64,000 nucleotides of DNA, from the NCBI RefSeq assembly GCF_001483745.1, contig NZ_LQBL01000022.1:62001-126000 (forward strand), given 5' to 3'. Positions within the stretch are counted from its first letter, which is position 1. Each line of letters begins with the position of its first letter. Shown here piece after piece: positions 9,095 to 18,200 of this stretch. The translations under genes and the position numbers were made by a program. The notes below the pieces were generated by a model, which saw only the letters and a list, made by a program, of their open reading frames with translations, ran no database searches and was not told the DNA's origin. The DNA is from Serinicoccus chungangensis. GTDB taxonomy: Bacteria > Actinomycetota > Actinomycetes > Actinomycetales > Dermatophilaceae.

Positions 9095-9715
9095 ATGAGC
9101 ACCCGCGCACGGCTGGCCGTGGCCGCCCTGGGCACCGTGGCGATGGGGATGGGTCTGACCCTGGCCGCACCGGCCTCGGCCGCCCCCGACGAGGTGGTCG
9201 CGCAGTTGCCCGCGCTGGACGCCGACACCGACCTCGTCACCCTCACCATCGGCGGCAACGACGTGGGCTGGACGCAGACGATCGGCGCCTGCCTGCTCCT
9301 CGACGACCCGACCTGCGCGCAGGCCCTCGCCGGCTCCCGGCTGCTCGTCCAGGGGCTGCTCCCGGCCCGGCTGGACGCGGCCCTCACCGCGGTCGGGCGG
9401 GCGGCCCCGGACGCGCACGTGGTGGTCACCGGCTACCCGCACCTCTTCACCCCGGAGGCGGGCGCCCTCGTCAACGCCTCCCCCGAGGAGCAGGAGGCGC
9501 TCAACGAGGGCGCCGACCTGCTCAACGCGACGGTCGCGGCCGCCGCCCAGCGGCGAGGCTACGCATACGTCGACGTGGTGGGCAGGTTCGAGGGCCACGG
9601 CGTCAACGCGCCCGACCCGTGGGTCGACCCGCGCACCTTCCACCCCACCGCGCAGGGGCAGGCGACCTACGCCGCGGCGCTGACCGGCGCCGTCGCGCCC
9701 GAGCACCGGCGCTGA
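9095..9715 (+). CDS. Secreted SGNH hydrolase-like protein lacking block I
   Basis: A signal peptide of ~28 residues ending near APASAAPDE is followed at once by QLPALDADTDLVTLTIGGNDVGW, which is the middle of a GDSL/SGNH esterase. Block III (GGND) and block V (FHPT near the C-terminus) are present. The N-terminal block I (GDSxS) with the nucleophilic serine, normally 50-70 residues before GGND, is absent. The gene therefore looks like the product of an in-frame deletion that joined the signal peptide to block III, and hydrolase activity is doubtful. ATG 9095 has TAGGTT (9083-9088) six bases upstream and no ribosome binding site. Confidence 0.75.
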   Translation: MSTRARLAVAALGTVAMGMGLTLAAPASAAPDEVVAQLPALDADTDLVTLTIGGNDVGWTQTIGACLLLDDPTCAQALAGSRLLVQGLLPARLDAALTAVGRAAPDAHVVVTGYPHLFTPEAGALVNASPEEQEALNEGADLLNATVAAAAQRRGYAYVDVVGRFEGHGVNAPDPWVDPRTFHPTAQGQATYAAALTGAVAPEHRR

Positions 9716-9722
9716 GCCGCCG

Positions 9723-10676
9723 TCAGCGCCGCTCCGGCGCGGCGGGGACGTGCAGGCCGCGCTCCGGTATGCCGGGGGTCAGGACCCGCCAGCCGCGGCC
9801 CCACGTGCGGGCCTCGGCGACGACGGTGGGGGCCAGGTCGGTGGTCGTGAGGCACAGGAGCGTGGGTCCGGCCCCGGACACGACGGCGGCGTGCCCCAGC
9901 CCGCGCAGCAGGTCGACCGCCCCCATGGTCACCGGGTAGGCCGCCCTCCGCTGCTCCTGGTGCAGCCAGTCGCTCGTGGCGTCGAGCAGCAGCGCCGGCT
10001 CGGTGGTGAGCGCGTGCACCAGCAGCGCGGCCCGGCCCGCCTGGCGCACCGCGTCCGGCCGCGCCACCGTCGGGCCGAGCACCGCCCGCGCGGTGGCGGT
10101 GTCGAGGCGCTGGTCCGCCGGCACGAGCACGACCGGCACCACGTCGGGGTGGACGGCGGGCCGGGCGGTGCGCACGACCCGCGGGCTCGGCATCCACGAC
10201 ACCGTCAGGCCGCCCCACACCGACGCCGAGGAGTTGTCCGGGTGCCCCTCCGCGACCCCCGCACGGGTGTTCACCAGGCCCAGGTCGGCCTCGGTGAGCT
10301 CGCCGTCGCGGACGAGGGCGAACCCGAGCCCGAGCCCGCCGACGATGGCCGACGCGGAGCTGCCCATCCCCGCCGACATCGGGATGGTGTTGGCGCAGGT
10401 GAGCCGCAGTCCGTACCCCTCCAGCCACCCCAGGCCGCACGCCTCGAGCGCCTCCCGCAACCGGGTGGCCACCAGGTGCCGACCGTCGGTGGCCAGCTCC
10501 CCCGCACCCTGCCCGGCGAGCACCACCTCGAGGTGACCGGCCTCGGGGAGGACCTCGACGGCATACTCGTCCCAGAGGCCCAGCGCCAGCCCCACGCTGT
10601 CGAAACCGGGGCCGAGGTTGGCGCTGCTCGCGGGGACCCGCACCCGGGCCGTGGACCCCGGCGCCAGCGCGGCCAT
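9723..10676 (-). CDS. thrB: Homoserine kinase
   Basis: GHMP kinase phosphorylating homoserine for threonine synthesis. Visible are VRVPASSANLGPGFDS at the N-terminus, the ATP-binding IPMSAGMGSSASA motif, and the C-terminal VSGAGPTLL. At 317 residues it has the family length. ATG 10676 overlaps the thrC stop by one base (TGATG), so thrC-thrB is an operon. No homoserine dehydrogenase gene is adjacent, although hom often precedes thrC in related genomes. Confidence 0.95.
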   Translation of the reverse strand: MAALAPGSTARVRVPASSANLGPGFDSVGLALGLWDEYAVEVLPEAGHLEVVLAGQGAGELATDGRHLVATRLREALEACGLGWLEGYGLRLTCANTIPMSAGMGSSASAIVGGLGLGFALVRDGELTEADLGLVNTRAGVAEGHPDNSSASVWGGLTVSWMPSPRVVRTARPAVHPDVVPVVLVPADQRLDTATARAVLGPTVARPDAVRQAGRAALLVHALTTEPALLLDATSDWLHQEQRRAAYPVTMGAVDLLRGLGHAAVVSGAGPTLLCLTTTDLAPTVVAEARTWGRGWRVLTPGIPERGLHVPAAPERR

Positions 10677-11770
10677 CACTCCAGCCCGAGCGCGTCGGCG
10701 ACGCTCACCACGTCGACGGACACGCGCACCGGGTCGACGTCGCTGCCGTCGGCACCCTTGAGCGCCCACTGCGGGTCCTTGAGGCCGTGGCCGGTCACCG
10801 TGCAGACGACCGTCGCGCCCGCCGGGACCTGGCCCGCGGCGTGCCGCTTGAGCAGCCCGGCGACCGAGGCCGCCGACGCCGGCTCGACGAAGATCCCCTC
10901 GCGCGAGGAGAGCAGGCGGTGCGCCGTGAGGATCTCCTCGTCGGTCACCGCCTCGATGACCCCGCCGGACTCCTCCCGCGCGGCCTCGGCCTGCGGCCAC
11001 GACGCCGGGTTGCCGATGCGGATGGCGGTGGCGATGGTCTCCGGGTCGTCGACCGGGTGGCCCTTGACGATGGGCGCGGCGCCCGCGGCCTGGAAGCCCC
11101 ACATCCGCGGTCGCCGGCTCGCGGGGGCGTGGCCGCCGGCCCCGGGGGCGCGGGGGTCGGCGTACTCGCCGTAGCCCTTCCAGTAGGCGGTGATGTTGCC
11201 CGCGTTGCCGACCGGCAGGCAGTGGATGTCCGGCGCGTCACCCAGGGCGTCGACGACCTCGAAGGCCGCGGTCTTCTGCCCCTCGATGCGGGCCGGGTTG
11301 ACCGAGTTGACCAGCTCGACGGGGTAGGCCTCGGCCAGCTTGCGGGCGAGGGTGAGGCAGTCGTCGAAGTTGCCGCGCACCTGGATGAGGGTCGCGCCCC
11401 CGGCGATGGCCTGGCTGAGCTTGCCCATGGCGATCTTGCCGTCCGGCACGAGGACGCCGCACTCCATCCCGGCCTTGGTGGCGTAGGCGGCGGCGCTGGC
11501 GCTGGTGTTGCCCGTGGACGCGCAGATCACCGCCTTCGCGCCCTGGCGCGCGGCGTCGCTGATGGCCGCCGTCATGCCGCGGTCCTTGAACGAGCCGGTG
11601 GGGTTGAGCCCCTCGTACTTGACGTGCACCTGCGCCCCCACGAGCTCGCTGAGGTGCTCGGCGGGGATGAGCGGGGTGCCGCCCTCGCGCAGCGTGACCA
11701 CGTGCTCGGTGATCGACGCGGGCAGACGGTCGGCATACTCGGCGATGACGCCGCGCCACTGGTGGGGCAT
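10676..11770 (-). CDS. thrC: Threonine synthase
   Basis: PLP fold-type II enzyme converting O-phosphohomoserine to threonine. The PLP lysine is Lys62 in [10 protein letters not shown], and the phosphate-binding [14 protein letters not shown] and [10 protein letters not shown] are present. 364 residues from ATG 11770, which aligns with MPHQWRGVI of relatives; an in-frame GTG at 11800 would add ten residues. An insert rich in Pro, Ala and Gly (around [17 protein letters not shown]) interrupts the fold near residue 225 and is probably a loop. A TACCCT promoter-like hexamer lies just upstream at 11814-11819. Confidence 0.95.
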   Translation of the reverse strand: MPHQWRGVIAEYADRLPASITEHVVTLREGGTPLIPAEHLSELVGAQVHVKYEGLNPTGSFKDRGMTAAISDAARQGAKAVICASTGNTSASAAAYATKAGMECGVLVPDGKIAMGKLSQAIAGGATLIQVRGNFDDCLTLARKLAEAYPVELVNSVNPARIEGQKTAAFEVVDALGDAPDIHCLPVGNAGNITAYWKGYGEYADPRAPGAGGHAPASRRPRMWGFQAAGAAPIVKGHPVDDPETIATAIRIGNPASWPQAEAAREESGGVIEAVTDEEILTAHRLLSSREGIFVEPASAASVAGLLKRHAAGQVPAGATVVCTVTGHGLKDPQWALKGADGSDVDPVRVSVDVVSVADALGLE

Positions 11771-11863
11771 GGAGGTGTCGTTTCCTTCGTCCTTGACCAC
11801 GGGTCAGGGGACCAGGGTATGCGGTGCGCGCCCCGACGCGGACCGCGGTCAGGTCAACCGCGG

Positions 11864-12487
11864 TCAGGTCAGCAGCTCGGCCAGGTCCTGGCCCAGGGCC
11901 CGGAAGGCCTTGCCGCGGTGGGAGACCGCGTGCTTCTCGGCGCTGCTGTGCTCGGCGAGCGTGCGCCCGTCGGGGCGGACCAGCAGCGGGTCGTAGCCGA
12001 AGCCGTTGGTGCCCCGGGGCGCACGCCCGAGGGTCCCCCGGCAGCGGCCCTCGCGGACGACCTCCTGGCCCCCCGGCAGGACCAGCGCCGCGGCACACAC
12101 GAACCCGGCGCCGCGGTGCTCCTCGGGGACGTCGGCGAGCTGGGCGAGCAGCAGGTCGTTGTTGGCCTCGTCCCTGGTGCGCCCGGTGGCCTCCCCCAGC
12201 GGGCCGGACCAGCGGGCCGAGAAGATCCCCGGCGCTCCGCCCAGCACGTCCACGGCCAGCCCAGAGTCGTCGGCGAGCGCCGGGAGGCCGGTGGCGGCCG
12301 CGGCGTACCGGGCCTTGAGCAGGGCGTTCTGCGCGAAGGTGACCCCCGACTCCACGACGTCCTCCAGGTCGGGGAAGGCGTCCAGCCCGACGAGCTCCAG
12401 GCCGGCCCGGTCGAGCGCCTCGGCGAGGATGTCGCGCAGCTCGCCGACCTTGCCCGGGTTGCGGGTCGCCAGCACGACGCGGCTCAC
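11864..12487 (-). CDS. rdgB: XTP/dITP diphosphatase
   Basis: Nucleotide pool sanitation enzyme (HAM1 family) that hydrolyses ITP and XTP. Seen are [15 protein letters not shown] at the N-terminus, [22 protein letters not shown], and [10 protein letters not shown]. 207 residues. Start GTG 12487 overlaps the rph stop codon (GTGA), the usual actinobacterial rph-rdgB arrangement. Confidence 0.95.
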   Translation of the reverse strand: MSRVVLATRNPGKVGELRDILAEALDRAGLELVGLDAFPDLEDVVESGVTFAQNALLKARYAAAATGLPALADDSGLAVDVLGGAPGIFSARWSGPLGEATGRTRDEANNDLLLAQLADVPEEHRGAGFVCAAALVLPGGQEVVREGRCRGTLGRAPRGTNGFGYDPLLVRPDGRTLAEHSSAEKHAVSHRGKAFRALGQDLAELLT

Positions 12488-13278
12488 CACGTGGGCGGCC
12501 CCTGGTCGACGTCCGCCCCCGCGGCGTGGCTGTCCGCGCCGCCGATGTCGTCGGCGCCGAACGCGGCGGCCTGGCGGGCGGTGAGCTCGGCGCACCCCTC
12601 GGCGGCCAGGTCGAGCAGGGCGTCGAGCAGCTCGCGGTCAAAGGGGGTCCCCTCGGCGGTGCCCTGCACCTCGATGAACCGCCCGTCGCCGGTCATGACG
12701 ACATTCATGTCGGTCTCGGCGGTGGAGTCCTCCGGGTAGTCCAGGTCGAGCACCGGCTCCCCGTCGACCACCCCGACGCTGACGGCCGCGACCGAGCCGG
12801 TGATGGGCTCGGCCTTCCTGGCGATGAGCCCCTGGGCGCGGGCGGCCTCCACGGCGTCGACCAGGGCCACGTAGGCGCCGGTGATGGCGGCCGTCCGGGT
12901 GCCCCCGTCGGCCTGCAGGACGTCGCAGTCGAGCTGAATGGTGTTCTCCCCCAACGCGTCCAGGTCCACGACCGCCCGCAGCGAGCGGCCGATGAGCCGG
13001 CTGATCTCGTGCGTGCGACCCCCGAGGCGGCCCTTGACCGACTCACGGTCCGAGCGGGTGTGCGTGGAGCGCGGGAGCATGGCGTACTCCGCGGTCGTCC
13101 AGCCCTTGCCGCTGCCCTTGCGCCAGCGGGGGACGCCACCGGTGAACGACGCGGCGCACAGCACCCGGGTCTTCCCGAACTCCACCAGGACGCTGCCCTC
13201 GGCGTGGTCGAGCCAGCGGCGGGTGATGCGGATCTCGCGGAGCTGGTCGGCGCTGCGGCCGTCGTGGCGTGAGGTCAT
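12484..13278 (-). CDS. rph: Ribonuclease PH
   Basis: Phosphorolytic 3'-to-5' exoribonuclease trimming tRNA 3' ends. Typical RNase PH blocks: [62 protein letters not shown]. At 264 residues it has a slightly long polar C-terminal tail. A TACCCT hexamer at 13286-13291 lies seven bases before the ATG with no ribosome binding site, so the mRNA is probably leaderless. Confidence 0.95.
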   Translation of the reverse strand: MTSRHDGRSADQLREIRITRRWLDHAEGSVLVEFGKTRVLCAASFTGGVPRWRKGSGKGWTTAEYAMLPRSTHTRSDRESVKGRLGGRTHEISRLIGRSLRAVVDLDALGENTIQLDCDVLQADGGTRTAAITGAYVALVDAVEAARAQGLIARKAEPITGSVAAVSVGVVDGEPVLDLDYPEDSTAETDMNVVMTGDGRFIEVQGTAEGTPFDRELLDALLDLAAEGCAELTARQAAAFGADDIGGADSHAAGADVDQGPPTW

Positions 13279-13296
13279 GCCAGCCAGGGTATGCGC

Positions 13297-14097
13297 TCAG
13301 CGGTTGTGCTCGTCCCGCCACGCGAGCCAGGCGTCCAGCTGGTCCAGCGGGTGGTCCGGGCCGCTCGTGTGCACGGTGAACAGCCGCGCGCCCGCGGCAT
13401 ACTTCGCCTCGGCGTCCTCCCCGGGGCCCTGCTCAAGGGACCCGGCGGCCGCGACCGACACCTCGATCTCGCCCGGGTCGCGCCCGACGTCCTCGCAGTG
13501 CCGCGCCAGGACCCCGAGCTTGTGCCGCAGGGTGTCGGCGTCGCCGAAGGAGTGCCAGATGGTCGCGTGCTCGGCGACGATGCGCAGCGTCTTCCTCTCG
13601 CCGCCGCCGCCGATCATCACCGGGATCGGCCGGGTGGGCGCCGGGTTGAGCCGCGCCCAGCGCTCGCGGATGCGCGGCATCGCCGCGGCCAGGTCGTCCA
13701 GCCGTGAGCCGGCAGTGCCGAAGTCGTAGCCGTACTCGTCGTAGTCCCGCTCGAACCAGCCCGAGCCGATCCCGAGGACGAGCCGCCCGCCGCTGACGTG
13801 GTCGACGGTGCGCGCCATGTCGGCCAGCAGGTCGGGGTTGCGGTAGGAGTTGCACGACACCAGCGCGCCGATCTCGACGCGCGAGGTCTGCTCGGCCCAG
13901 GCGCCGAGGGTGGTCCAGCACTCGAAGTGCAGCCCGTCCGGCTCACCGGTGAGCGGGAAGAAGTGGTCCCAGTTCATGACGACGTCGACCCCGGCGTCCT
14001 CGAGCCGGCTGACGGTGTCGCGGATCTGCGGGTAGGTCGCGTGCTGCGGTTGGACCTGCACGCCGAGCCGGACCGGACGGTCGGGGGTGTTCGCCAT
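13297..14097 (-). CDS. LLM-class F420-dependent oxidoreductase
   Basis: Luciferase-like monooxygenase fold (TIM barrel) of 266 residues. Visible are VRLGVQVQPQHATYP, NWDHFFPL, the VSCNSYRNPDLLADMARTVD segment and GGRLVLGIGSGWFERDYDEYG. Families with these sequences generally use F420 or FMN; the substrate is unknown. ATG 14097; divergent from the Rho-N gene with a 34-base gap. Confidence 0.88.
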   Translation of the reverse strand: MANTPDRPVRLGVQVQPQHATYPQIRDTVSRLEDAGVDVVMNWDHFFPLTGEPDGLHFECWTTLGAWAEQTSRVEIGALVSCNSYRNPDLLADMARTVDHVSGGRLVLGIGSGWFERDYDEYGYDFGTAGSRLDDLAAAMPRIRERWARLNPAPTRPIPVMIGGGGERKTLRIVAEHATIWHSFGDADTLRHKLGVLARHCEDVGRDPGEIEVSVAAAGSLEQGPGEDAEAKYAAGARLFTVHTSGPDHPLDQLDAWLAWRDEHNR

Positions 14098-14131
14098 GCG
14101 ACCCAGCCTGGCACGGCATACCGTCGGGAGC

Positions 14132-14413
14132 ATGGCAGGTGAGAAGAAGACGGAGGACCCGGGCCCCAGCGTCAAGGACCCGGAGGTCTACGAGGCGGTG
14201 CGCGAGGACGGCGCCAGCAAGGAGAAGGCGGCGCGGATCGCCAACGCGGCCGCCGCCTCCTCCCGCTCGGACGTCGGCGAGCGCGGCGGCGAGGCCGAGA
14301 ACTACGAGGACCGCACGGTGGACGAGCTGCGCGAGCGCGCGGCCGAGCTCGACATCGAGGGCCGGTCCTCGATGACCAAGGACGAGCTTATCGACGCCCT
14401 GCGCCACCACTGA
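14132..14413 (+). CDS. Small Rho-N domain protein
   Basis: 93-residue acidic protein. The N-terminal half (SVKDPEVYEAVREDGASKEKAARIANAAA) matches a widespread actinobacterial domain; the C-terminal half (TVDELRERAAELDIEGRSS then MTKDELIDALRHH) is the Rho termination factor N-terminal-like (SAP-type helix-turn-helix) fold, a nucleic-acid-binding motif. TACCGT (14119-14124) is seven bases before the ATG and there is no strong ribosome binding site. Confidence 0.8.
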   Translation: MAGEKKTEDPGPSVKDPEVYEAVREDGASKEKAARIANAAAASSRSDVGERGGEAENYEDRTVDELRERAAELDIEGRSSMTKDELIDALRHH

Positions 14414-14423
14414 CCCTCCCGCG

Positions 14424-14447
14424 CGTGGGGAGCGGTCCTACCCCACG
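14424..14447. terminator. Bidirectional hairpin between convergent genes
   Basis: CGTGGGG (14424-14430) pairs with CCCCACG (14441-14447) around a ten-base loop. It lies between the Rho-N stop and the end of yczE, overlapping the last bases of the latter. Confidence 0.5.
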
Positions 14448-15172
14448 TCCGGTCCGGAGAGGTCGACCGTGAACCAGGGCAGCAACGACTGGGTCAGCGG
14501 GCCGATGGCCACGGCGTAGAGCACGGTCCCGAGGCCTACGACACCCCCGAGCAGCCAGCCGAGGGCGATGACGGTGACCTCGATGCCGGTGCGCACCACC
14601 CGCAGGGACCAGCCGGTGCGCCGCGCCACGCCGGTCATGAGCCCGTCCCGCGGACCGGGCCCGAGCTGGGCCCCGATGTACATCGCGCTCGCGACGCCGT
14701 TGAGCAGGACCCCACCGGCCATGAGGGCACCCCGCTCGAGCCAGCCCTCGCCCGGTGGGACGAGCCAGAGGGTCGCGTCGGCCGCGAACCCCACGAGCAG
14801 GGCGTTGGCCACCGTGCCCAGGCCGGGCTGCTGCCGCAGCGGGATCCAGAGGAGCAGCACGAGGACCGACGCGGCGACGATGATGGTGCCCAGGCTCAGC
14901 GGGACGTGCCGCGCGATGCCCTGGTGCAGGACGTCCCACGGCATGTTGCCGAGGACGCCGCGGACCATGAACGCGATCGACGCGCCGTAGAGCGATAGCC
15001 CGAGCAGCAGCTGCGCGACGCGTCGCGGGAGCCGGCCGGCCCGGAGCTGCTCCACCGGCCCGAGGGCGGCGAGCTGGCGACGCGGGTCCCGCGCCCGGGT
15101 CCTGGCCCCCTGGAGCGCCCGACGACCGGTCCGTCCCACCTTGCTGCTCGAGATGCTCACGCCCTCCAGCAT
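14438..15172 (-). CDS. YczE/YyaS/YitT-family membrane protein
   Basis: About 244 residues with a polar N-terminus and five or six hydrophobic helices. The YczE pattern is clear: LGLSLYGASIAFMVRGVLG, GNMPWDVLHQGIA, and GPRDGLMTGVARRTGWSLRVVRTGIE. Function is not established; a transporter is assumed. The gene is divergent from a MocR-type regulator, an association known for YczR/YczE. The start is uncertain: ATG 15172 is used, but GTG 15160 preceded by GGAGG is possible. Confidence 0.8.
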   Translation of the reverse strand: MLEGVSISSSKVGRTGRRALQGARTRARDPRRQLAALGPVEQLRAGRLPRRVAQLLLGLSLYGASIAFMVRGVLGNMPWDVLHQGIARHVPLSLGTIIVAASVLVLLLWIPLRQQPGLGTVANALLVGFAADATLWLVPPGEGWLERGALMAGGVLLNGVASAMYIGAQLGPGPRDGLMTGVARRTGWSLRVVRTGIEVTVIALGWLLGGVVGLGTVLYAVAIGPLTQSLLPWFTVDLSGPDVG

Positions 15173-15193
15173 GCGGCCATGTGGTCCTTCCAT

Positions 15194-15234
15194 CCATAGC
15201 CACCCGACGACCGGTGGACACCAAGTGGCTATGG
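15194..15234. promoter_or_regulatory. Inverted-repeat operator between yczE and mocR
   Basis: CCATAGCCAC (15194-15203) and its exact complement GTGGCTATGG (15225-15234) are separated by 21 bases, so the arm centres are 31 bases or about three helical turns apart. That geometry suits a dimeric regulator binding one DNA face. The probable ligand is the adjacent MocR protein, controlling both directions. Confidence 0.65.
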
Positions 15235-15266
15235 ACGAGGGAGCCACTCACACGTCACAGTGGGGT

Positions 15267-16736
15267 ATGCCTGCTCTAGCCCCCGCCTCCCGCGTCGCCG
15301 ACCTCGTGCTGCCGGCGCTGGCGGGTGACGGCCCCGCCTACGCGCGCCTGGCGGAGGCGCTCCGGCGCACGATCGTCGACGGCCGGCTGCCGCAGGGCGT
15401 GCGGCTGCCCAGCGAGCGCGACCTCACCGGACCGGTCGGACTCAGCCGCACCACGGTGACCCGGGCCTACGCCGAGCTGCGGACCCAGGGCTACCTCGCC
15501 ACCCGCCGCGGCTCGGGCAGCGTCGTCCAGGTGCCGCGGGTGCCGGGGGGCCGGGTCGACCACCTCCTCACCCCGGCGGCGCTGGACGAGGGGGCGCTGG
15601 ACCTCACCATCACCGCCCCGGGCGCCCCGGCCGGCATCGCGGACGCCTACGCCCGCGCGGCGGAGGACCTGGGGGCCTACCTGTGCGGCACCGGCTACTA
15701 CCCCAGCGGCCTGCCGGTGCTCCGGGAGCGCATCGCCGACCGCTTCACCACCCGGGGACTGGCCACCACACCGGACCAGGTGCTCGTCACCCCGGGCGCC
15801 CTCGCCGCGGTCGCCATCGCGCTGCGCGCGCTGATCCAGCGACGCGACCGGGTGCTCGTGGAGACCCCGACGTACCCCAACGCCATCGCCACCCTGGAGG
15901 GGGCCGGGGCGAGGATCGTCCCGCACCCGATCGACCACGTGGACCATGACTGGGAGGTCGACGCCCTGGCGCGGACGGTGCAGCAGTCGGGCGTCCGGGC
16001 GGCATACCTCATCCCCGACTTCCACAACCCCACCGGCGCGCTCATGAGTAGCGCCCAGCGCGGGGACGTGGGGCGGGTGCTGCGGCGCCACGGCGTCGTG
16101 CCTGTCGTCGACGAGTCGCCCGCCGAGCTCGCGCTGGAGGGTCAGCCCATGCCGGAGCCGCTGGGGGCGCACGTGCCCGACGCGGTGACCGCCGGCAGCG
16201 CCAGCAAGTCGTTCTGGGGCGGGCTGCGGGTCGGCTGGCTGCGGGTCCCGCGCTCGCGGATGGAGGAGATGGCCGCCAGCCGGCTGCGGCTCGACCTGGG
16301 GGTCCCGGTCCTCGAGCAGCTGGTGCTCGTCCACCTGCTCGACCGCGCCGACGACATCCTGCTCGAGCACCGGGCGCGGCTGCGCGAGCGGCGCGACAGC
16401 CTGCTGCTGGCCCTGCGCGCCCACCTGCCCGACTGGCAGGTGCGGGTGCCGGCCGGCGGGATGTCCCTGTGGTGCCGGTTGCCGGAGGGGTCCTCGACCG
16501 CCCTGGCGGCCGCCGCCCGCCACTACGACGTGGCGCTCGCCGCCGGGCCGAACTTCGCCGCGGCCGGCGGGCTGGACGGGTGGATCCGGCTGCCCTTCGT
16601 GCTGCCCCCCGAGCAGCTGGAGCAGGTGGTTCCCCGCCTGGTCCTGGCCTGGGAGGACGTGCTCGCGGGCCGCTCGGGAGGCGGACGGGTCGACGCCCCG
16701 GACCGTGGCGGCCGGCAGCGTCGGATCATCGCCTGA
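15267..16736 (+). CDS. MocR/GntR-type regulator with aminotransferase domain (YczR-like)
   Basis: 489 residues. An N-terminal GntR winged helix (residues ~20-90: YARLAEALRRTIVDGRLPQG, RLPSERDL, LSRTTVTRAYAELRTQGYL) is joined to a fold-type I aminotransferase domain with PLP lysine in SASKSFWGGLRVGW. MocR proteins use PLP as an effector site. ATG 15267 gives the usual short N-terminus; an in-frame ATG at 15231 lies inside the operator arm. The position opposite yczE supports the YczR subgroup. Confidence 0.85.
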   Translation: MPALAPASRVADLVLPALAGDGPAYARLAEALRRTIVDGRLPQGVRLPSERDLTGPVGLSRTTVTRAYAELRTQGYLATRRGSGSVVQVPRVPGGRVDHLLTPAALDEGALDLTITAPGAPAGIADAYARAAEDLGAYLCGTGYYPSGLPVLRERIADRFTTRGLATTPDQVLVTPGALAAVAIALRALIQRRDRVLVETPTYPNAIATLEGAGARIVPHPIDHVDHDWEVDALARTVQQSGVRAAYLIPDFHNPTGALMSSAQRGDVGRVLRRHGVVPVVDESPAELALEGQPMPEPLGAHVPDAVTAGSASKSFWGGLRVGWLRVPRSRMEEMAASRLRLDLGVPVLEQLVLVHLLDRADDILLEHRARLRERRDSLLLALRAHLPDWQVRVPAGGMSLWCRLPEGSSTALAAAARHYDVALAAGPNFAAAGGLDGWIRLPFVLPPEQLEQVVPRLVLAWEDVLAGRSGGGRVDAPDRGGRQRRIIA

Positions 16737-16738
16737 CC

Positions 16739-16800
16739 CACCGGGCGTCGCCCGTGGTTGCCCCACGACCCACCGGGCGTCGCCTGTGGTTGCGGCCGAG
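16739..16800 (+). repeat. Two copies of the CCACCGGGCGTC / GTGGTTGC repeat
   Basis: Two adjacent 24-25-bp copies read CCACCGGGCGTC, then GCCC or GCCT, then GTGGTTGC. The same sequence family recurs in reverse orientation at 48.99-49.13 kb and as a full hairpin at 49167-49220. Confidence 0.75.
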
Positions 16801-16818
16801 CGCCCCTGACCAGGCGGT

Positions 16819-16891
16819 AGACTGGGGGTGCTTGACAAGGGTTCGGCGCGCCGGGTGGCTGGGACGGCGCGCGCGTCCGTGCAGACGGACC
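16819..16891 (+). promoter_or_regulatory. Promoter and structured leader of the MFS gene
   Basis: TAGACT at 16819-16824 is a good -10 candidate. Between it and the gene lie two perfect hairpins: GCGCGCC (16846-16852) with GGCGCGC (16866-16872), and GTCCGT (16875-16880) with ACGGAC (16885-16890) around GCAG. Such a leader is unusual here, where most first genes appear leaderless. Confidence 0.45.
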
Positions 16892-16892
16892 G

Positions 16893-18200
16893 ATGCGAGA
16901 GGCATACCCCTTGTCCCCCGTGCAGTCCTACCGTCATCTCTTCGCCCTGACCGGGCCCCTCTACGTCGTCATCGCCTTCCTCGGGCGGCTCCCGCTCGCC
17001 ATGTCGCAGATCGCCGCGCTGCTCGCCGTGTCCGGGGCGACCGGGTCGTATGCCGCCGGCGGCGCCACGGCAGGCGCCCTCGCGATCGCCAACGCCATCG
17101 GTGCGCCGGTCGCGGGCTCGCTGACCGACCGGGTGGGGCAGCGCCCCGTCCTGCTCGTGCAGAGCCTCGTCGGCACCGTCGGGCTGCTCGGGCTCGCCGC
17201 GCTGACCATCACCCTGGACCCCGGTCAGCCCTGGTGGCCGCTGCCGGCCGCGGCGGCGTTGACGGGGGCCTTCGTGCCGCAGATCGGGACGATGGCGCGG
17301 GTGCGCTGGCGGCCGATCAGCAGCGCAACCCCGGGTGCCGACCCGCGAGTCATGGACGCCGCGTTCTCCTACGAGGGGTCGGCCGACGAGGCGTCCTTCG
17401 TCCTCGGTCCGGCGCTCGTCGGCGTCATCGTGGCGGTCGCGGCGCCGGTCACCTCGCTCGTCGTCGCCGCGCTGCTGCTGGGGGCCTTCGGGACCTGGTT
17501 CGCCCTGCACCCGACGGTGGCCCTCGTCGGCGCGGCCGCGCCCGGGCCCGGCAGCCGGGTGCGCCTGCTGACGCCAGCGCTGCTGGTGCTGGCCGGGACG
17601 CAGCTGGGCATCGGCATGGTGTTCGGCTCGATCCAGACGGGCACCTCGGTGCTCGCGACGCAGGCCGGCCAGCCGGGCCTGACCGGGCTGCTGCACGCGC
17701 TGCTCGGGGTGGGCAGCGTGCTCGCCGGGCTGGCCGTCGTCGCCCTGCCCGAGCGGGTCGGGCACGTGCGTCGGCTGCGCGTCTTCACCAGCGCGATGGT
17801 CCTGCTCTCCCTGCCGCTGCTGCTCGTCGGCTCGCTGGCGTCGCTGGCGGTCGCGCTGCTCTGCCTGGGGGTGGCGATCGCGCCGTCGATGATCACGACC
17901 TTCACGCTGGCGGAGCGCACCACCCCCGCCCGCCGGCTGGGCGCCGCGATGACGATCCTCGCGGCGATGACCGGGACCGGGTATGCCGTCGGCGCCCCCC
18001 TCGCCGGCCGCCTGGCCGACCTCGGCGGCCACCAGCCGGCCTTCGCGGTGACCGTCGCCGCCACCCTCGTCGCCGCCACGCTGGCCTGGGCCGGCGCCCG
18101 CCCCGTGCGCCGCGCCCTCACCACGGCCACCACCCCCCGCACCGGACGTCTCGTCGAGCCGCACCGGACTCGTCCTCAGGACGCACCGAACGCGCGGTAG
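16893..18200 (+). CDS. Major facilitator superfamily transporter
   Basis: About 12 transmembrane helices over 435 residues, with the MFS loop motif GSLTDRVGQRPVLL between helices 2 and 3. The substrate is unknown. The last ~19 residues (from TGRLVEPHRT) are encoded by the first copy of a 65-bp tandem repeat that also supplies the stop codon, so the C-terminus has been replaced or extended by repeat sequence. The start is ambiguous: ATG 16893, or TTG 16911 eight bases after GAGAGG. Confidence 0.82.
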   Translation: MREAYPLSPVQSYRHLFALTGPLYVVIAFLGRLPLAMSQIAALLAVSGATGSYAAGGATAGALAIANAIGAPVAGSLTDRVGQRPVLLVQSLVGTVGLLGLAALTITLDPGQPWWPLPAAAALTGAFVPQIGTMARVRWRPISSATPGADPRVMDAAFSYEGSADEASFVLGPALVGVIVAVAAPVTSLVVAALLLGAFGTWFALHPTVALVGAAAPGPGSRVRLLTPALLVLAGTQLGIGMVFGSIQTGTSVLATQAGQPGLTGLLHALLGVGSVLAGLAVVALPERVGHVRRLRVFTSAMVLLSLPLLLVGSLASLAVALLCLGVAIAPSMITTFTLAERTTPARRLGAAMTILAAMTGTGYAVGAPLAGRLADLGGHQPAFAVTVAATLVAATLAWAGARPVRRALTTATTPRTGRLVEPHRTRPQDAPNAR

